23,019 bases of DNA from Oscillospiraceae bacterium (GCA_015065045.1 SVRB01000012.1:1-23019); one strand, 5' to 3'; numbered from the stretch's first letter, positions 7,752-15,125 are shown. The notes: generated by a model from the sequence alone, not told the origin. A program made the numbers and translations.

Positions 7752-8153
7752 TTACTTCTTTCCGAAAATCACACTATAACCATCAATAGTCATGTTTATT
7801 TCACTATGATTTGTCGTAACGTAATTTATCGAACCATTTTTGCCGTCTATTTCAATCGTATAGTAACCGTTCGAGCTTTTTCTTGAAAAATGACGCTTAT
7901 ACGTACCCTCGTAAGTTTTGTTATTAGTTTTGTCGGTGATTGTAATCTTACCGTTTTTTGCCGTAAGAGTAACCTCAACCTCGTCTGAGGCGAAAGACGT
8001 AGGATCATCAGAAAAATCATACCTGGTCACATACTTGAGCTCCCAAGTATGTATTTCAAAAGAAAATGCCATATAAGCAAAACATACAACCAACACTATT
8101 ACCGCCAGAATTGTAAAAATATAAACATACTTTTTATTTTTCACAAAATCCAC
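7752..8153 (-). CDS. Small single-TM extracytoplasmic protein
   Basis: A protein of 133 residues at most and no recognised family. A short basic N-terminus precedes a hydrophobic segment (about 8-31) that could be a membrane anchor or uncleaved signal. The rest alternates in a beta-like pattern (VEVTLTAKNGKITITDKTNN, then GYYTIEIDGKNGSINYV), suggesting a small extracellular beta-sandwich or lipocalin-like fold. The start is uncertain: GTG at 8153 lies three bases from AAAGG, while GTG at 8144 is better spaced from GGCGGTGG and would give 130 residues. It has its own promoter (8170-8198). Confidence 0.7.
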   Translation of the reverse strand: MDFVKNKKYVYIFTILAVIVLVVCFAYMAFSFEIHTWELKYVTRYDFSDDPTSFASDEVEVTLTAKNGKITITDKTNNKTYEGTYKRHFSRKSSNGYYTIEIDGKNGSINYVTTNHSEINMTIDGYSVIFGKK

Positions 8154-8169
8154 CGCCTTTTCGACATTT

Positions 8170-8198
8170 ATTGTATCATATCACATAAACAATTGCAA
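8170..8198 (-). promoter_or_regulatory. Promoter of the small single-TM protein gene
   Basis: Minus strand TTGCAA (8193-8198), 17-nt spacer, TACAAT (8170-8175). The leader is very short, about 20 nt to the GTG start. Confidence 0.65.
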
Positions 8199-8311
8199 CA
8201 ATAAACACATAATTTGGCGCCTTCTCCGGTGGGAAAAGACTAAAATTAGATTTGCACAAATTAAAGCCTCCATCTGACGAGAGAGGTAAAAAGGTTAGAT
8301 TCTTTTAAAAA

Positions 8312-8438
8312 AACGGGCGGATATTAAATCCGCCCCTACAATTAGACATTATTATTTCATTGTAGGGGGCGACGTCCACGAGAACCCCCAAGCCTTACTT
8401 CGTGCGGCTCAGGGAACCCCTACCTCGACGCCCCGTGT
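8312..8438. repeat. Palindromic MITE-like element, long copy
   Basis: Its first part (8314-8366) matches 13473-13525 with three mismatches over 53 nt. It has internal hairpins: GGGCGGAT pairs with ATCCGCCC, and CCTACAAT pairs with ATTGTAGG. The right end, CGCCCCGTGT, is a degraded inverted copy of the left end. Unlike the 81-bp copy at 13470-13550, it carries the extra 39-nt module 8382-8420, also found at 45-83. Composite non-coding repeat. Confidence 0.7.
8382..8420. repeat. 39-nt dispersed repeat module, copy 2
   Basis: This is a 36-of-39 match to 45-83. Here it sits inside the longer palindromic element 8312-8438, as if inserted between the GTAGGGGGCG and CGACGCCCCG ends. Confidence 0.7.
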
Positions 8439-8475
8439 AAACCTAAGACTTTAACCGATAACAATATTGTCTTAA

Positions 8476-8512
8476 AAAAGTTAAATCCCGATCGCTTTCG
8501 CTTTCGGGATTT
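8476..8512 (-). terminator. Likely terminator of the ECF sigma operon
   Basis: AAATCCCGA (8483-8491) pairs with TCGGGATTT (8504-8512) around a 12-nt loop. On the minus strand it is followed by AACTTTTTT. It lies about 65 nt beyond the stop at 8578, after another inverted repeat (8521-8579). Confidence 0.65.
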
Positions 8513-8520
8513 TATTGCCA

Positions 8521-8579
8521 AGTTGCTTAAAAAATGATAAAAAAGTCGTTACTCCCTTGAATTGTTTTTTTAAGCAACT
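8521..8579. repeat. 14-bp inverted repeat overlapping a stop codon
   Basis: AGTTGCTTAAAAAA (8521-8534) is repeated exactly inverted at 8566-8579 around a 31-nt spacer. The right arm touches the TAG stop of the last operon gene. It could fold into a 3' hairpin that stabilises or ends the transcript, or be a tiny repeat element. Confidence 0.6.
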
Positions 8580-9765
8580 ATTGCAACAGCATACCTGCCT
8601 GTGCCAGATGATCTGAAGAAGTAGTATCCGTATTATCTAAAACCGAATAAACGTTAAACGTTAAATGTCCCTTTGATGATAAACGGCTTTTAATGTAATA
8701 TTGGATATATATATTGCAATCCTTATGTCCCGTATCTTTATTATAAAATGTATAAAGTCTGATTTGATTAGGCTCTCCCAATCTCAATATTATGTCATCG
8801 AGTGTAGAGTCTTTGTTAATACCTTCAAGCATTTCAAAATCAAGCCAAACCGGATTTGTACCCTCTTGATCGTCCAAACTATCTCCGTAACGCGGAAAAT
8901 CTATTTGTGTAACATAATTATTCATTATAAAAGCATCAAACTTATTTCCGTTCGGTGTTCTGAAAGTAACTCCACCATTTAAAGTCGCGCCACCGGAACG
9001 CTCTTCAATTACAACAAACCCACTATCCAAGAGTTCTGAAACCCTTACAGGCATAGTAACCATTATACCATCAATTGTAATTTCATAGTTCGACGGTTCA
9101 TTACTGAGTATTTTATCTGTTTTTAAATTAAGAATATATTCTCCATGCACAAACGAATCGACATCAGCAACCCCTTTAGAAACTTTATAATCATCAAGGT
9201 TGAGCCTTTTTGATACCTCTCTCTCAAAATCATCATAGTCAACAATTGTGCCGATTTGATCATTTGTATCCTGAGCTGTTAACTTATAAAACGCATCAGA
9301 CATGCCCGCTTTGTTATTAAAAAGTGTAACATATGCAAATTCACCATTGATTTGCAAATCCAACTCTCTGTCTCTTGATCCGTTAAAATGAAAACTAACA
9401 CGTATCTTGTCTGAAATTTCTGTTTCCGAATTTAACTTTAGTTTTATAAAGTAACCGAGCTCCTCGTTATACATAGCAGTGACAGTTTTTATACCGCTAT
9501 TATCTAACACCGACACGCCCGAACTGTCTTCAAAGGTAACCGGATTATTGGTGATAGAAGTCTCTTTCAACAAAACCTTATCCGCACCCGGCACTATTTC
9601 GTCATCAGCAGATGAGTCAGTATCTTCAAATGTGTCATCAATCTCCTCAAATGTGCGAGTGCTTTCAGTATCGGGATTATTAGTATCGTCAGTCTTTTTT
9701 TCACTGCATCCGGCAAGACCGAGCATTGTTGCTAAAACTAAAATGATTGATACTATTCTTTTCAC
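8578..9765 (-). CDS. Lipoprotein, last gene of the ECF sigma operon
   Basis: A 395-residue secreted lipoprotein of unknown family. The signal peptide ends in the lipobox GLAG-C (Cys20) and is almost identical to that of the neighbouring LRR lipoprotein (VSIILVL-x-TMLG-xx-GCS). A Ser/Thr/Asp/Glu-rich linker (about 22-60) follows. The mature part looks all-beta up to about residue 165. Residues about 225-260 (YEITIDGIMVTMPVRVSELL, then LDSGFVV) and TLDDIILRLGEPNQI (about 322-336) resemble segments common in clostridial lipoproteins. The start is GTG with AAGGGGG 8-9 nt upstream. It lies 30 bp after the LRR gene and is probably co-transcribed with the sigma factor, so it is likely one of that factor's outputs. 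Confidence 0.78.
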   Translation of the reverse strand: MKRIVSIILVLATMLGLAGCSEKKTDDTNNPDTESTRTFEEIDDTFEDTDSSADDEIVPGADKVLLKETSITNNPVTFEDSSGVSVLDNSGIKTVTAMYNEELGYFIKLKLNSETEISDKIRVSFHFNGSRDRELDLQINGEFAYVTLFNNKAGMSDAFYKLTAQDTNDQIGTIVDYDDFEREVSKRLNLDDYKVSKGVADVDSFVHGEYILNLKTDKILSNEPSNYEITIDGIMVTMPVRVSELLDSGFVVIEERSGGATLNGGVTFRTPNGNKFDAFIMNNYVTQIDFPRYGDSLDDQEGTNPVWLDFEMLEGINKDSTLDDIILRLGEPNQIRLYTFYNKDTGHKDCNIYIQYYIKSRLSSKGHLTFNVYSVLDNTDTTSSDHLAQAGMLLQ

Positions 9766-9795
9766 GTCAATACCCCCTTGTCATTTTCTCTTTAT

Positions 9796-11616
9796 CTAAT
9801 CGTCGGCACAAATAACGCTTATATCCTCGGGGAAGTTATAAGCATACTTTTTCAATAATAATTTCCACTCTGCGCGCGTTCCCGTATAGTAGATAGTTTG
9901 CAATCTATAACATCCGCCAAAAAGATTTTCACCAATAGTCGAGCCACTGCAAATAACAAGCTCCTTCACTTCGCAATCATTAAACGCTCCGTGCTTGATG
10001 TCAACGGCAGAATTAAAAACAAGCTTTTCCACCTTGGTTCCTTTAAACGAGTAGCTTTCCACCGTCTTGAGTGTTGTAGGAAATGAAATCTCGCCTATTG
10101 TCGCGTTCTCGAAGGCATAATAGGTTATCGCCTCTACGCCCTCCGGTATGATCAATTTATTAATTATACATTCATTAAATCCTTCGCCGATCGTTTGTTG
10201 CCTTATGGTAAGCTCATCAAACGTAACGTCCGTGAAAGCTTCACTATACACCTTACAATTTATTGTGACCGCGCCCATATTTAAGCTTTTGCATCCCTTG
10301 AATGCACACCAACCGATTGTTTTTATGGATTTGGGAATGTTTATTTTTTCAAGACTTACGCATCGCATAAACGCTCTCTGGTCGATCGTTCTTACTGTAT
10401 CGGGAATATTTACTTCCTTAAGACTCGAGCAGAATCCAAACATACCTGCCGATATCGTTTTGATTCCGTTTGGCAGAGTTACTTTTTTCAGCGACGTGCA
10501 GTTATAAAATATGCTCTCTCCGTATCCCCTGATACTACTCGGGAGAATAGCTTCCTCTATTTTGGTGTTTTCGGCAAATGCATTTTCTGCAATTCCTACT
10601 ACCTTTTCACCCTTATAGGTTCTGGGAATTTCTAAAATGGGATTGACCCAGTTTACTAGCCCGACCACCCAATATCCGTCACTGCGCAATTCATATACAA
10701 TTACGTTAAGCTCGGTAGGTCTCGCATCCTTCCACGCAGGTATAGCTCTGTTATCTTGCGCACTACATTCTGCGCATACTCTATACTTGATTCCGGGCTC
10801 GGTCATCGTAGCCTTTTTCCATTCCTTCCAAGGTCCCCAGGCGTGATATACGTCATCTAACAGCTCTTCGTCAGTCGCGAACATACTTTCAAGCTGTGCT
10901 GCTGTAATACTTTGCTTTTTATATATAACAACACTAAATTCGTCATTAAATTTAATGTCGTCAACGGTATATTCTCGACTGCCGTCTCCATCGGACACGT
11001 CGCATTCAATCCCCGTAACTCTATCACCTTCAAAGAAAATTGTGTATTCATAGTTCTCTTGGTCATAGTTTTCAACGAGATTAAATCCGCTAACATATTT
11101 ATAAGTCGAAAACGACATTTCATTTTTGTCTGAGTAAATTTGGAAACAAGAATAATATTGTTCGCCCTTTCTAAAGGTTATCATATTATTAAAATTATTC
11201 TTGGTTATAACTACCTCTACATTCCCTGTTCCGCCGAGCTTTTGCGCCAAAAAGCCGTTTTCATCATTCAACATAATACTAAAATAACTATACATCGTAA
11301 TTACAAATTCGGCATTTGGGTCTATTTTTTTAACAGTAGTATTAGACAGCCCCACAGCAACGTTTCCGCCATTATTGTCTGCATTGGCAGTCGAAGTATC
11401 ATATTCGGAAATAGCTTTTTTTACCGCATAGAAATTCAACTTATCCAAGCTGTCGATATTCAAAAGCTTAGTATTGTTCTCTAACAACTCATCAGCTGAA
11501 TTTGCGGTGTTGCTTCCGACACCGGAGGAAATATTGCTGTTGGTATTATTTTTACTACACCCAACAAAACCGAGCATTGTCACTAAAACTAAAATGATTG
11601 ATACTAATTTTTTCAC
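9796..11616 (-). CDS. Leucine-rich-repeat (BspA-like) lipoprotein with anti-sigma-like domain
   Basis: A 606-residue surface lipoprotein. Residues 1-20 are a signal with lipobox GFVG-C (Cys20), then a Ser/Asn-rich linker. Residues about 56-250 form a domain clearly paralogous to the extracellular part of the upstream membrane protein; both have NGFLAQ(K/R)LGGTG and a YTVDD/YNVDD-type segment. Residues 258-294 (WGPWKEWKKATMTEPG, with CAEC at 281-284) are the short W/CxxC repeat seen in clostridial surface proteins. Residues about 330-580 are LRR_5/BspA-type repeats such as SLKEVNIPDTVRTIDQRAF, a fold usually used for binding to proteins or surfaces. The GTG start overlaps the upstream stop by 4 bp, which suggests translational coupling. 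Its role is inferred to be adhesion or ligand sensing. Confidence 0.87.
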   Translation of the reverse strand: MKKLVSIILVLVTMLGFVGCSKNNTNSNISSGVGSNTANSADELLENNTKLLNIDSLDKLNFYAVKKAISEYDTSTANADNNGGNVAVGLSNTTVKKIDPNAEFVITMYSYFSIMLNDENGFLAQKLGGTGNVEVVITKNNFNNMITFRKGEQYYSCFQIYSDKNEMSFSTYKYVSGFNLVENYDQENYEYTIFFEGDRVTGIECDVSDGDGSREYTVDDIKFNDEFSVVIYKKQSITAAQLESMFATDEELLDDVYHAWGPWKEWKKATMTEPGIKYRVCAECSAQDNRAIPAWKDARPTELNVIVYELRSDGYWVVGLVNWVNPILEIPRTYKGEKVVGIAENAFAENTKIEEAILPSSIRGYGESIFYNCTSLKKVTLPNGIKTISAGMFGFCSSLKEVNIPDTVRTIDQRAFMRCVSLEKINIPKSIKTIGWCAFKGCKSLNMGAVTINCKVYSEAFTDVTFDELTIRQQTIGEGFNECIINKLIIPEGVEAITYYAFENATIGEISFPTTLKTVESYSFKGTKVEKLVFNSAVDIKHGAFNDCEVKELVICSGSTIGENLFGGCYRLQTIYYTGTRAEWKLLLKKYAYNFPEDISVICADD

Positions 11617-12512
11617 AGTATGCCGCCCTCTTCCTTGGTCTTGAAATGCATTTCCAACTGTTCGATAGTAAACTTATATTCCTGATATATTACTATGCAA
11701 TAATCTTCGATAAACGTTACGTCATCGACGTTATACTTTTCATTCGTATGTCCGCTTGGATACGTCTCAAATCCGGTAATCTTCGAGCCCTCATAATGAA
11801 CGGTAAAGGTATAGTTATCCTGCTCGAAATCATTAACAACGTTAAATCCGTCAATATATTTATGAGTGGAAAACTCACGGGTTATTTTGTTTGAGCTCGT
11901 ATCGCGTACTACTTTATTTACAAAACACGTATAGTAGTTATTTTCCCTCTTAAACGTTATCATCTGACCCATAGCGTCGATATCGTTTTCGGTAACAACT
12001 ACCTCTACAACACCTGTTCCGCCAAGCCTTTGAGCCAGGAATCCGTTTACATCATTCAGCTCAATGGTGAAATACGTTACCATTGTTGTCGTGAATACCT
12101 TGTTTCTGTCGATGGGATATTCTATATATTTGTCCGATCGAGACATAAATGTGCCTGTATTACCATTGAAAAAAGGAAGGAGCGAACTATCGCTTATAAT
12201 CTTTTTCGCTGAGTAAAAGTTTATTTTGTCTATGCTGTCAATAATAAAATCGTCTGTCGAATCGGGTGTTGGGGTAGGGGTTATATTAGACAATATATCA
12301 TCGGATGGGTTTTGAGGGGGTAAGGGATCGGCGGAATTGCTTATATGCTGAAAAATTCCACCCTTCCCAAAGGTCAAAACTGATACAAGTACAACTGCGC
12401 AACAAATCATCGGGGTTGCAGTTGCTATAATCTTTTTCTTCTTCTTTTGTTTTTTGATATATTCATCTCTACGTTTAAGGATATTGCTGACTATCTCTTC
12501 ATAATTCTTCAT
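11613..12512 (-). CDS. Membrane-anchored putative anti-sigma factor
   Basis: A 299-residue protein directly downstream of, and overlapping (14 bp), the ECF sigma gene. Residues 1-27 are charged and cytoplasmic (MKNYEEIVSNILKRRDEYIK, then a Lys run), short for a sigma-binding region. One TM segment spans about 28-48, followed by a Pro/Thr-rich linker (60-90). The extracytoplasmic domain (93-296) is homologous to residues 56-250 of the LRR lipoprotein next door. No zinc-binding HxxxCxxC (ZAS) motif is present. Assignment as anti-sigma rests on gene order and topology. The ATG start has GGAGGG 8 nt upstream. It could instead be a non-regulatory membrane partner of the lipoproteins. Confidence 0.75.
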   Translation of the reverse strand: MKNYEEIVSNILKRRDEYIKKQKKKKKIIATATPMICCAVVLVSVLTFGKGGIFQHISNSADPLPPQNPSDDILSNITPTPTPDSTDDFIIDSIDKINFYSAKKIISDSSLLPFFNGNTGTFMSRSDKYIEYPIDRNKVFTTTMVTYFTIELNDVNGFLAQRLGGTGVVEVVVTENDIDAMGQMITFKRENNYYTCFVNKVVRDTSSNKITREFSTHKYIDGFNVVNDFEQDNYTFTVHYEGSKITGFETYPSGHTNEKYNVDDVTFIEDYCIVIYQEYKFTIEQLEMHFKTKEEGGIL

Positions 12513-13056
12513 AACTTAATCCCTCCGTATTCAGAACTGATTTAAGAGACTGTTTCGCCCTAAAAAGCAAATTCTCAATCTGTCTTTTGGATTTATTCAT
12601 TACAAGTGCCGCCTGATCGTTTGAAAAGTTTTCAAAATATACAAGCCACAAAACCTGTCTGTATTCCGCCTTTAATGTCGCAATTGCTTTATGTAAGATG
12701 ATTTTGCTTTCGTTGTTTATGTACAGTCGTTCAAGGTTTTCTTCGTCTTTGATATAGCTTTCCATATCTTCGACCGGTGATAAAGAAACTTTCGAGTCAT
12801 GTCTCAAATAGTCGATCGTAACGTTTCGCGCGATTGCGTATAGCCAAGTCTTAAATGAGCTTTTGCCCTTAAATCTTGGTTTTTTCGTTACGAGTTTAAA
12901 GAAAGTTTCTTGCATCAGATCTTCAGCTAAATAAATGTTATTTACATAGCTGTTGATGTATAAGATCAACCCATCCTTGTATTCCTTGACGATCAATGTT
13001 AAGCTTTCAACATCGCCGTCGAGGAATCTCCAATAGTAATTTGCCCCAGTATCCAC
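12499..13056 (-). CDS. ECF-subfamily RNA polymerase sigma factor
   Basis: A 185-residue sigma-70 family protein of usual ECF length. Region 2 spans about 15-88, with AEDLMQETFFKL (44-55) and FKTWLYAIARNVTIDYLR (68-85), the core-binding and -10-recognition parts. Region 4 is at about 125-175: LKAEYRQVLWLVYFENFSND, then an HTH ending RQIENLLFRAKQSLK. The linker is short and no region 3 is present. The start is GTG with GAAGGA 5-6 nt upstream. It heads an operon with a membrane protein and two lipoproteins in overlapping or closely spaced order, as expected for an extracytoplasmic-signal circuit. It may autoregulate, but the visible promoter is sigma-A-like. Confidence 0.92.
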   Translation of the reverse strand: MDTGANYYWRFLDGDVESLTLIVKEYKDGLILYINSYVNNIYLAEDLMQETFFKLVTKKPRFKGKSSFKTWLYAIARNVTIDYLRHDSKVSLSPVEDMESYIKDEENLERLYINNESKIILHKAIATLKAEYRQVLWLVYFENFSNDQAALVMNKSKRQIENLLFRAKQSLKSVLNTEGLSYEEL

Positions 13057-13134
13057 TTTTTCCTTCTTTCACCCCTCGTCTATTAGACGGAGGAATATGT
13101 AAAAACTCTCAGTAAAAAATAAAAATTTTTATTT

Positions 13135-13164
13135 ATTATATCATATATCCAATAAAAACTTCAA
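13135..13164 (-). promoter_or_regulatory. Promoter of the ECF operon, with overlapping palindrome
   Basis: Minus strand TTGAAG (13159-13164), 18-nt spacer, TATAAT (13135-13140). A 14-bp perfect palindrome TCAATATATATTGA (13161-13174) overlaps the -35 box and could be an operator. The leader (about 75 nt) includes a small hairpin (about 13073-13092) upstream of the Shine-Dalgarno site. Confidence 0.6.
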
Positions 13165-13193
13165 TATATATTGAATTTTACCTATTATTTACC

Positions 13194-13223
13194 AAAAAAA
13201 TCTTAATTTTACGCAAATTAAGA
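13194..13223 (-). terminator. Terminator-like hairpin
   Basis: TCTTAATTT (13201-13209) pairs exactly with AAATTAAGA (13215-13223). On the minus strand it is followed by seven T. It could stop read-through from the XRE unit before the ECF promoter. The stem is AT-only, so its strength is doubtful. Confidence 0.5.
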
Positions 13224-13266
13224 CCTCCATCTGTGAGGTAACTAAATATTAAATTCGCACAAAGCA

Positions 13267-13452
13267 AGACCTCCATCTGTCGAGGGAGGTGGCTCGGCAA
13301 TAAGTAAATATTCAATTTAAAATACACTTTGTTGCCGAGACGGAGGGAGAGATACATATAATATTTTTGTTTGCAATATTGTTTAATTAAACCGTTCATT
13401 TTTCTCTCCCTCAGTCAGCTCCGCTGACAGCTCCCTCGTCAGATGGAGCTAA
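13267..13452. repeat. Inverted-repeat element with nested hairpins
   Basis: CTCCATCTGTCGAGGGAG (13271-13288) has an inverted partner at 13431-13448 (17 of 18). Nested inside are CTCGGCAA (13293-13300) / TTGCCGAG (13332-13339) and CAGCTCCGCTG-type hairpins near 13415-13430. The left arm is partly duplicated at 13221-13238, and a related solo arm lies at 8268-8285. It encodes no protein; a MITE-like or structured-RNA repeat. Confidence 0.6.
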
Positions 13453-13469
13453 AATTTAGATTTACACCA

Positions 13470-13550
13470 ACACGGGCGGATATTGAATCCGCCCCTACAA
13501 TTAGACATTATTATATTATTGTAGGAGAGGGGCGGAGCATCCTCCCGTGT
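13470..13550. repeat. 81-bp palindromic MITE-like element, short copy
   Basis: The ends ACACGGGCGGAT (13470-13481) and ATCCTCCCGTGT (13539-13550) are inverted repeats with one mismatch. Internal stems are GGGCGGAT/ATCCGCCC and CCTACAAT/ATTGTAGG. Its first 53 nt match 8314-8366 at 50 positions. Confidence 0.7.
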
Positions 13551-13599
13551 ATGCATAAAATAAAACAGCCGCACAAAACGTACGACTGTCTTATATATA

Positions 13600-13985
13600 T
13601 CATTTATTTTTTGAACCCACTTTAATGAGCCTTGTAATTCTGATTGGCTTAAACGATGCAAGAAAGGTTACAACCGCCATAACACAATACCTGATTACAA
13701 AGAACGACTGAAACGCTGTTTCAAACCCATCGTTAACAGAAAATGCGGGTGTTCCAAACTGTCCTCTGTCTAAAAAACCTAACATAAAACATATACAAAA
13801 GTATGACAACGGCATAACAAAAGTCATTAAATAATCGAATGTTTTAGTTGTAGGGGTAATACTCCCTATTACAATACTTACTATTAAAAGTTGAGCCATC
13901 CATATATTCTGTCCATATAAGAACTTAGCTGTGTAATTATCGCCAATACAACAAATGGCATTACATAATATAAACGTTTTTTCAT
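13600..13985 (-). pseudogene. Frameshifted small membrane protein gene
   Basis: An ATG at 13985, with AGAGG 8 nt upstream, opens a frame reading MKKRLYYVMPFVVLAIITQL; it stops at 13884 after 33 codons. From 13899 another frame continues the same kind of protein (MAQLLIVSIVIGSITPTTKT) for 99 residues to 13600. One missing base near 13896-13898 (TGGCT for TGGGCT) would join them into about 129 residues with roughly four TM segments. The 5' ATG lies six bases after the XRE stop, so the gene belongs to that unit. Family unknown. It may be a true pseudogene, a sequencing error, or a 99-residue gene using the internal ATG, which has no good ribosome-binding site. Confidence 0.7.
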
Positions 13986-13991
13986 AAATGT

Positions 13992-15125
13992 TTACCTCTG
14001 ATTTTTTAGCTTATCTCTCATTTCCTGTACCCAAGCCACCACTTCTTTAAACTTTTCGGTGTCTCTAACCGAATCAAACCACGCCCAACGGGAATCGGTT
14101 AGAAGATTGTTGATTATATTCATGCTGTAAAAAGAAAGCCATGCAATAGCGAACAGCTTGTGTTTGTTTCCGTTTTGGTCAATTGCATACTTCCAATCCT
14201 TACTTACTTTCAGGTTTGCAAATAATGAACCGCCAATGTCAAGCCATTCCTCTTTCAAGGACATAACGTACTTGCATTTTTCTATCGCAGAGTCAAATTC
14301 CTTCCAGCCCTCGTCATATTTTTTCTGCCCAAACAAACAAGCCGACAACACAAGCTGTTTGTATGCATAAAACATCTTCCAACCATCAGGCACTTCTCGG
14401 CCAACACCGAAAGATTCAACAACCTGCAATACTTCTCGCTGAAATTCTGCTTTCTTCTCTGCGCCAAACGCATCGGGACAACGGAGATCAAGCTCTCCGG
14501 CAAAAGTTTCGATTTTCCCCAAGCCTTTCTGAATATGGCTCTGCTCATCTTTATCTCGTGCCACAGCGCGTGTAATCAGACAATTGCGCCGACTGAAACC
14601 CGAATAGGGCGCCATGCTCAACCACTTATCAAGCTCAGATTCAGGAATAATCGTAACCATACGCTGAATTGTCGCGTAACGGTATTGGGTATCCAATAAC
14701 CGCTCCGCTGTTTTTAGTGCAAGCGGCATATATTTTGCTGTTCGTTCGTCGTTACCTGCTGCATAATTACAAATGGAATGTACAAGTTTGTAGGCATATT
14801 CATCGTTGTTGGGATATTTTTGACAATATCCACGCACAAAATCAATTTGCTCCGTGCTGTCTTCACAGTAAAGCGTTTTCAGCTGCTCATAAAAATACTC
14901 TCTATCATTTTTCTTGGCATTCGCATCATTTGAAAGCAGAGCATCTACCGTAACATCAAAATAGTTGGCAATAGACGGCAGGAGTTCCAAATCAGGATAA
15001 CATATACCTAACTCCCAACGTGAAATCGTTTGGCCCGTAACGCCAAAAATCTCGCCGAGCTTTTCCTGTGTATCACCTTTTTCTTTGCGTAACTGCTTAA
15101 AATTCTCCGAAAAATTCAAGTTCAT
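13992..15125 (-). CDS. XRE-family HTH regulator with long C-terminal domain
   Basis: A 377-residue protein. The N-terminal HTH_3 domain (about residues 4-60) reads FKQLRKEKGDTQEKLGEIFG, then VTGQTISRWELGICYPDLELLPSIANYFDVTVDALL. The remaining 310 residues are helical with many aromatic and Leu positions, resembling the TPR-like sensory halves of clostridial XRE regulators; no catalytic motif was seen. ATG at 15125 is chosen because GGAGGAA stands 7 nt upstream; an in-frame TTG at 15143 lies before that site. It has its own promoter (15174-15202), and the downstream membrane gene begins six bases after its stop, suggesting a regulator-target pair. Confidence 0.85.
   Translation of the reverse strand: MNLNFSENFKQLRKEKGDTQEKLGEIFGVTGQTISRWELGICYPDLELLPSIANYFDVTVDALLSNDANAKKNDREYFYEQLKTLYCEDSTEQIDFVRGYCQKYPNNDEYAYKLVHSICNYAAGNDERTAKYMPLALKTAERLLDTQYRYATIQRMVTIIPESELDKWLSMAPYSGFSRRNCLITRAVARDKDEQSHIQKGLGKIETFAGELDLRCPDAFGAEKKAEFQREVLQVVESFGVGREVPDGWKMFYAYKQLVLSACLFGQKKYDEGWKEFDSAIEKCKYVMSLKEEWLDIGGSLFANLKVSKDWKYAIDQNGNKHKLFAIAWLSFYSMNIINNLLTDSRWAWFDSVRDTEKFKEVVAWVQEMRDKLKNQR

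Larger units (their letters stand above)
8199..8475. other. Repeat-filled intergenic region
   Basis: No coding sequence is supported. From left to right it holds a solo arm CTCCATCTGACGAGAGAG (8268-8285) related to the inverted-repeat element at 13267-13452, then a palindromic element (8312-8438), then short AT-rich sequence. The operon terminator follows at 8476-8512. Confidence 0.6.
13165..13599. other. Repeat cluster between the ECF operon and the XRE unit
   Basis: No gene is supported; the short open frames overlap inverted repeats and have no start signals. The stretch holds an AT-rich terminator-like hairpin (13194-13223), an inverted-repeat element of about 190 bp (13267-13452) with a partial direct repeat of its end (13221-13238), and an 81-bp palindromic element (13470-13550). 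Confidence 0.6.

Noticed and set aside
13221..13285. Possible CRISPR-like direct repeats (AGACCTCCATCTGT twice)
   Set aside because: There are only two unequal copies, and they are arms of inverted-repeat elements; no spacer array or cas gene is present.
13178..13661. Short frames on both strands (13178-13399, 13443-13625, 13449-13661) in the repeat cluster
   Set aside because: They cross inverted repeats and lack start signals; the sequence is explained by the palindromic elements.
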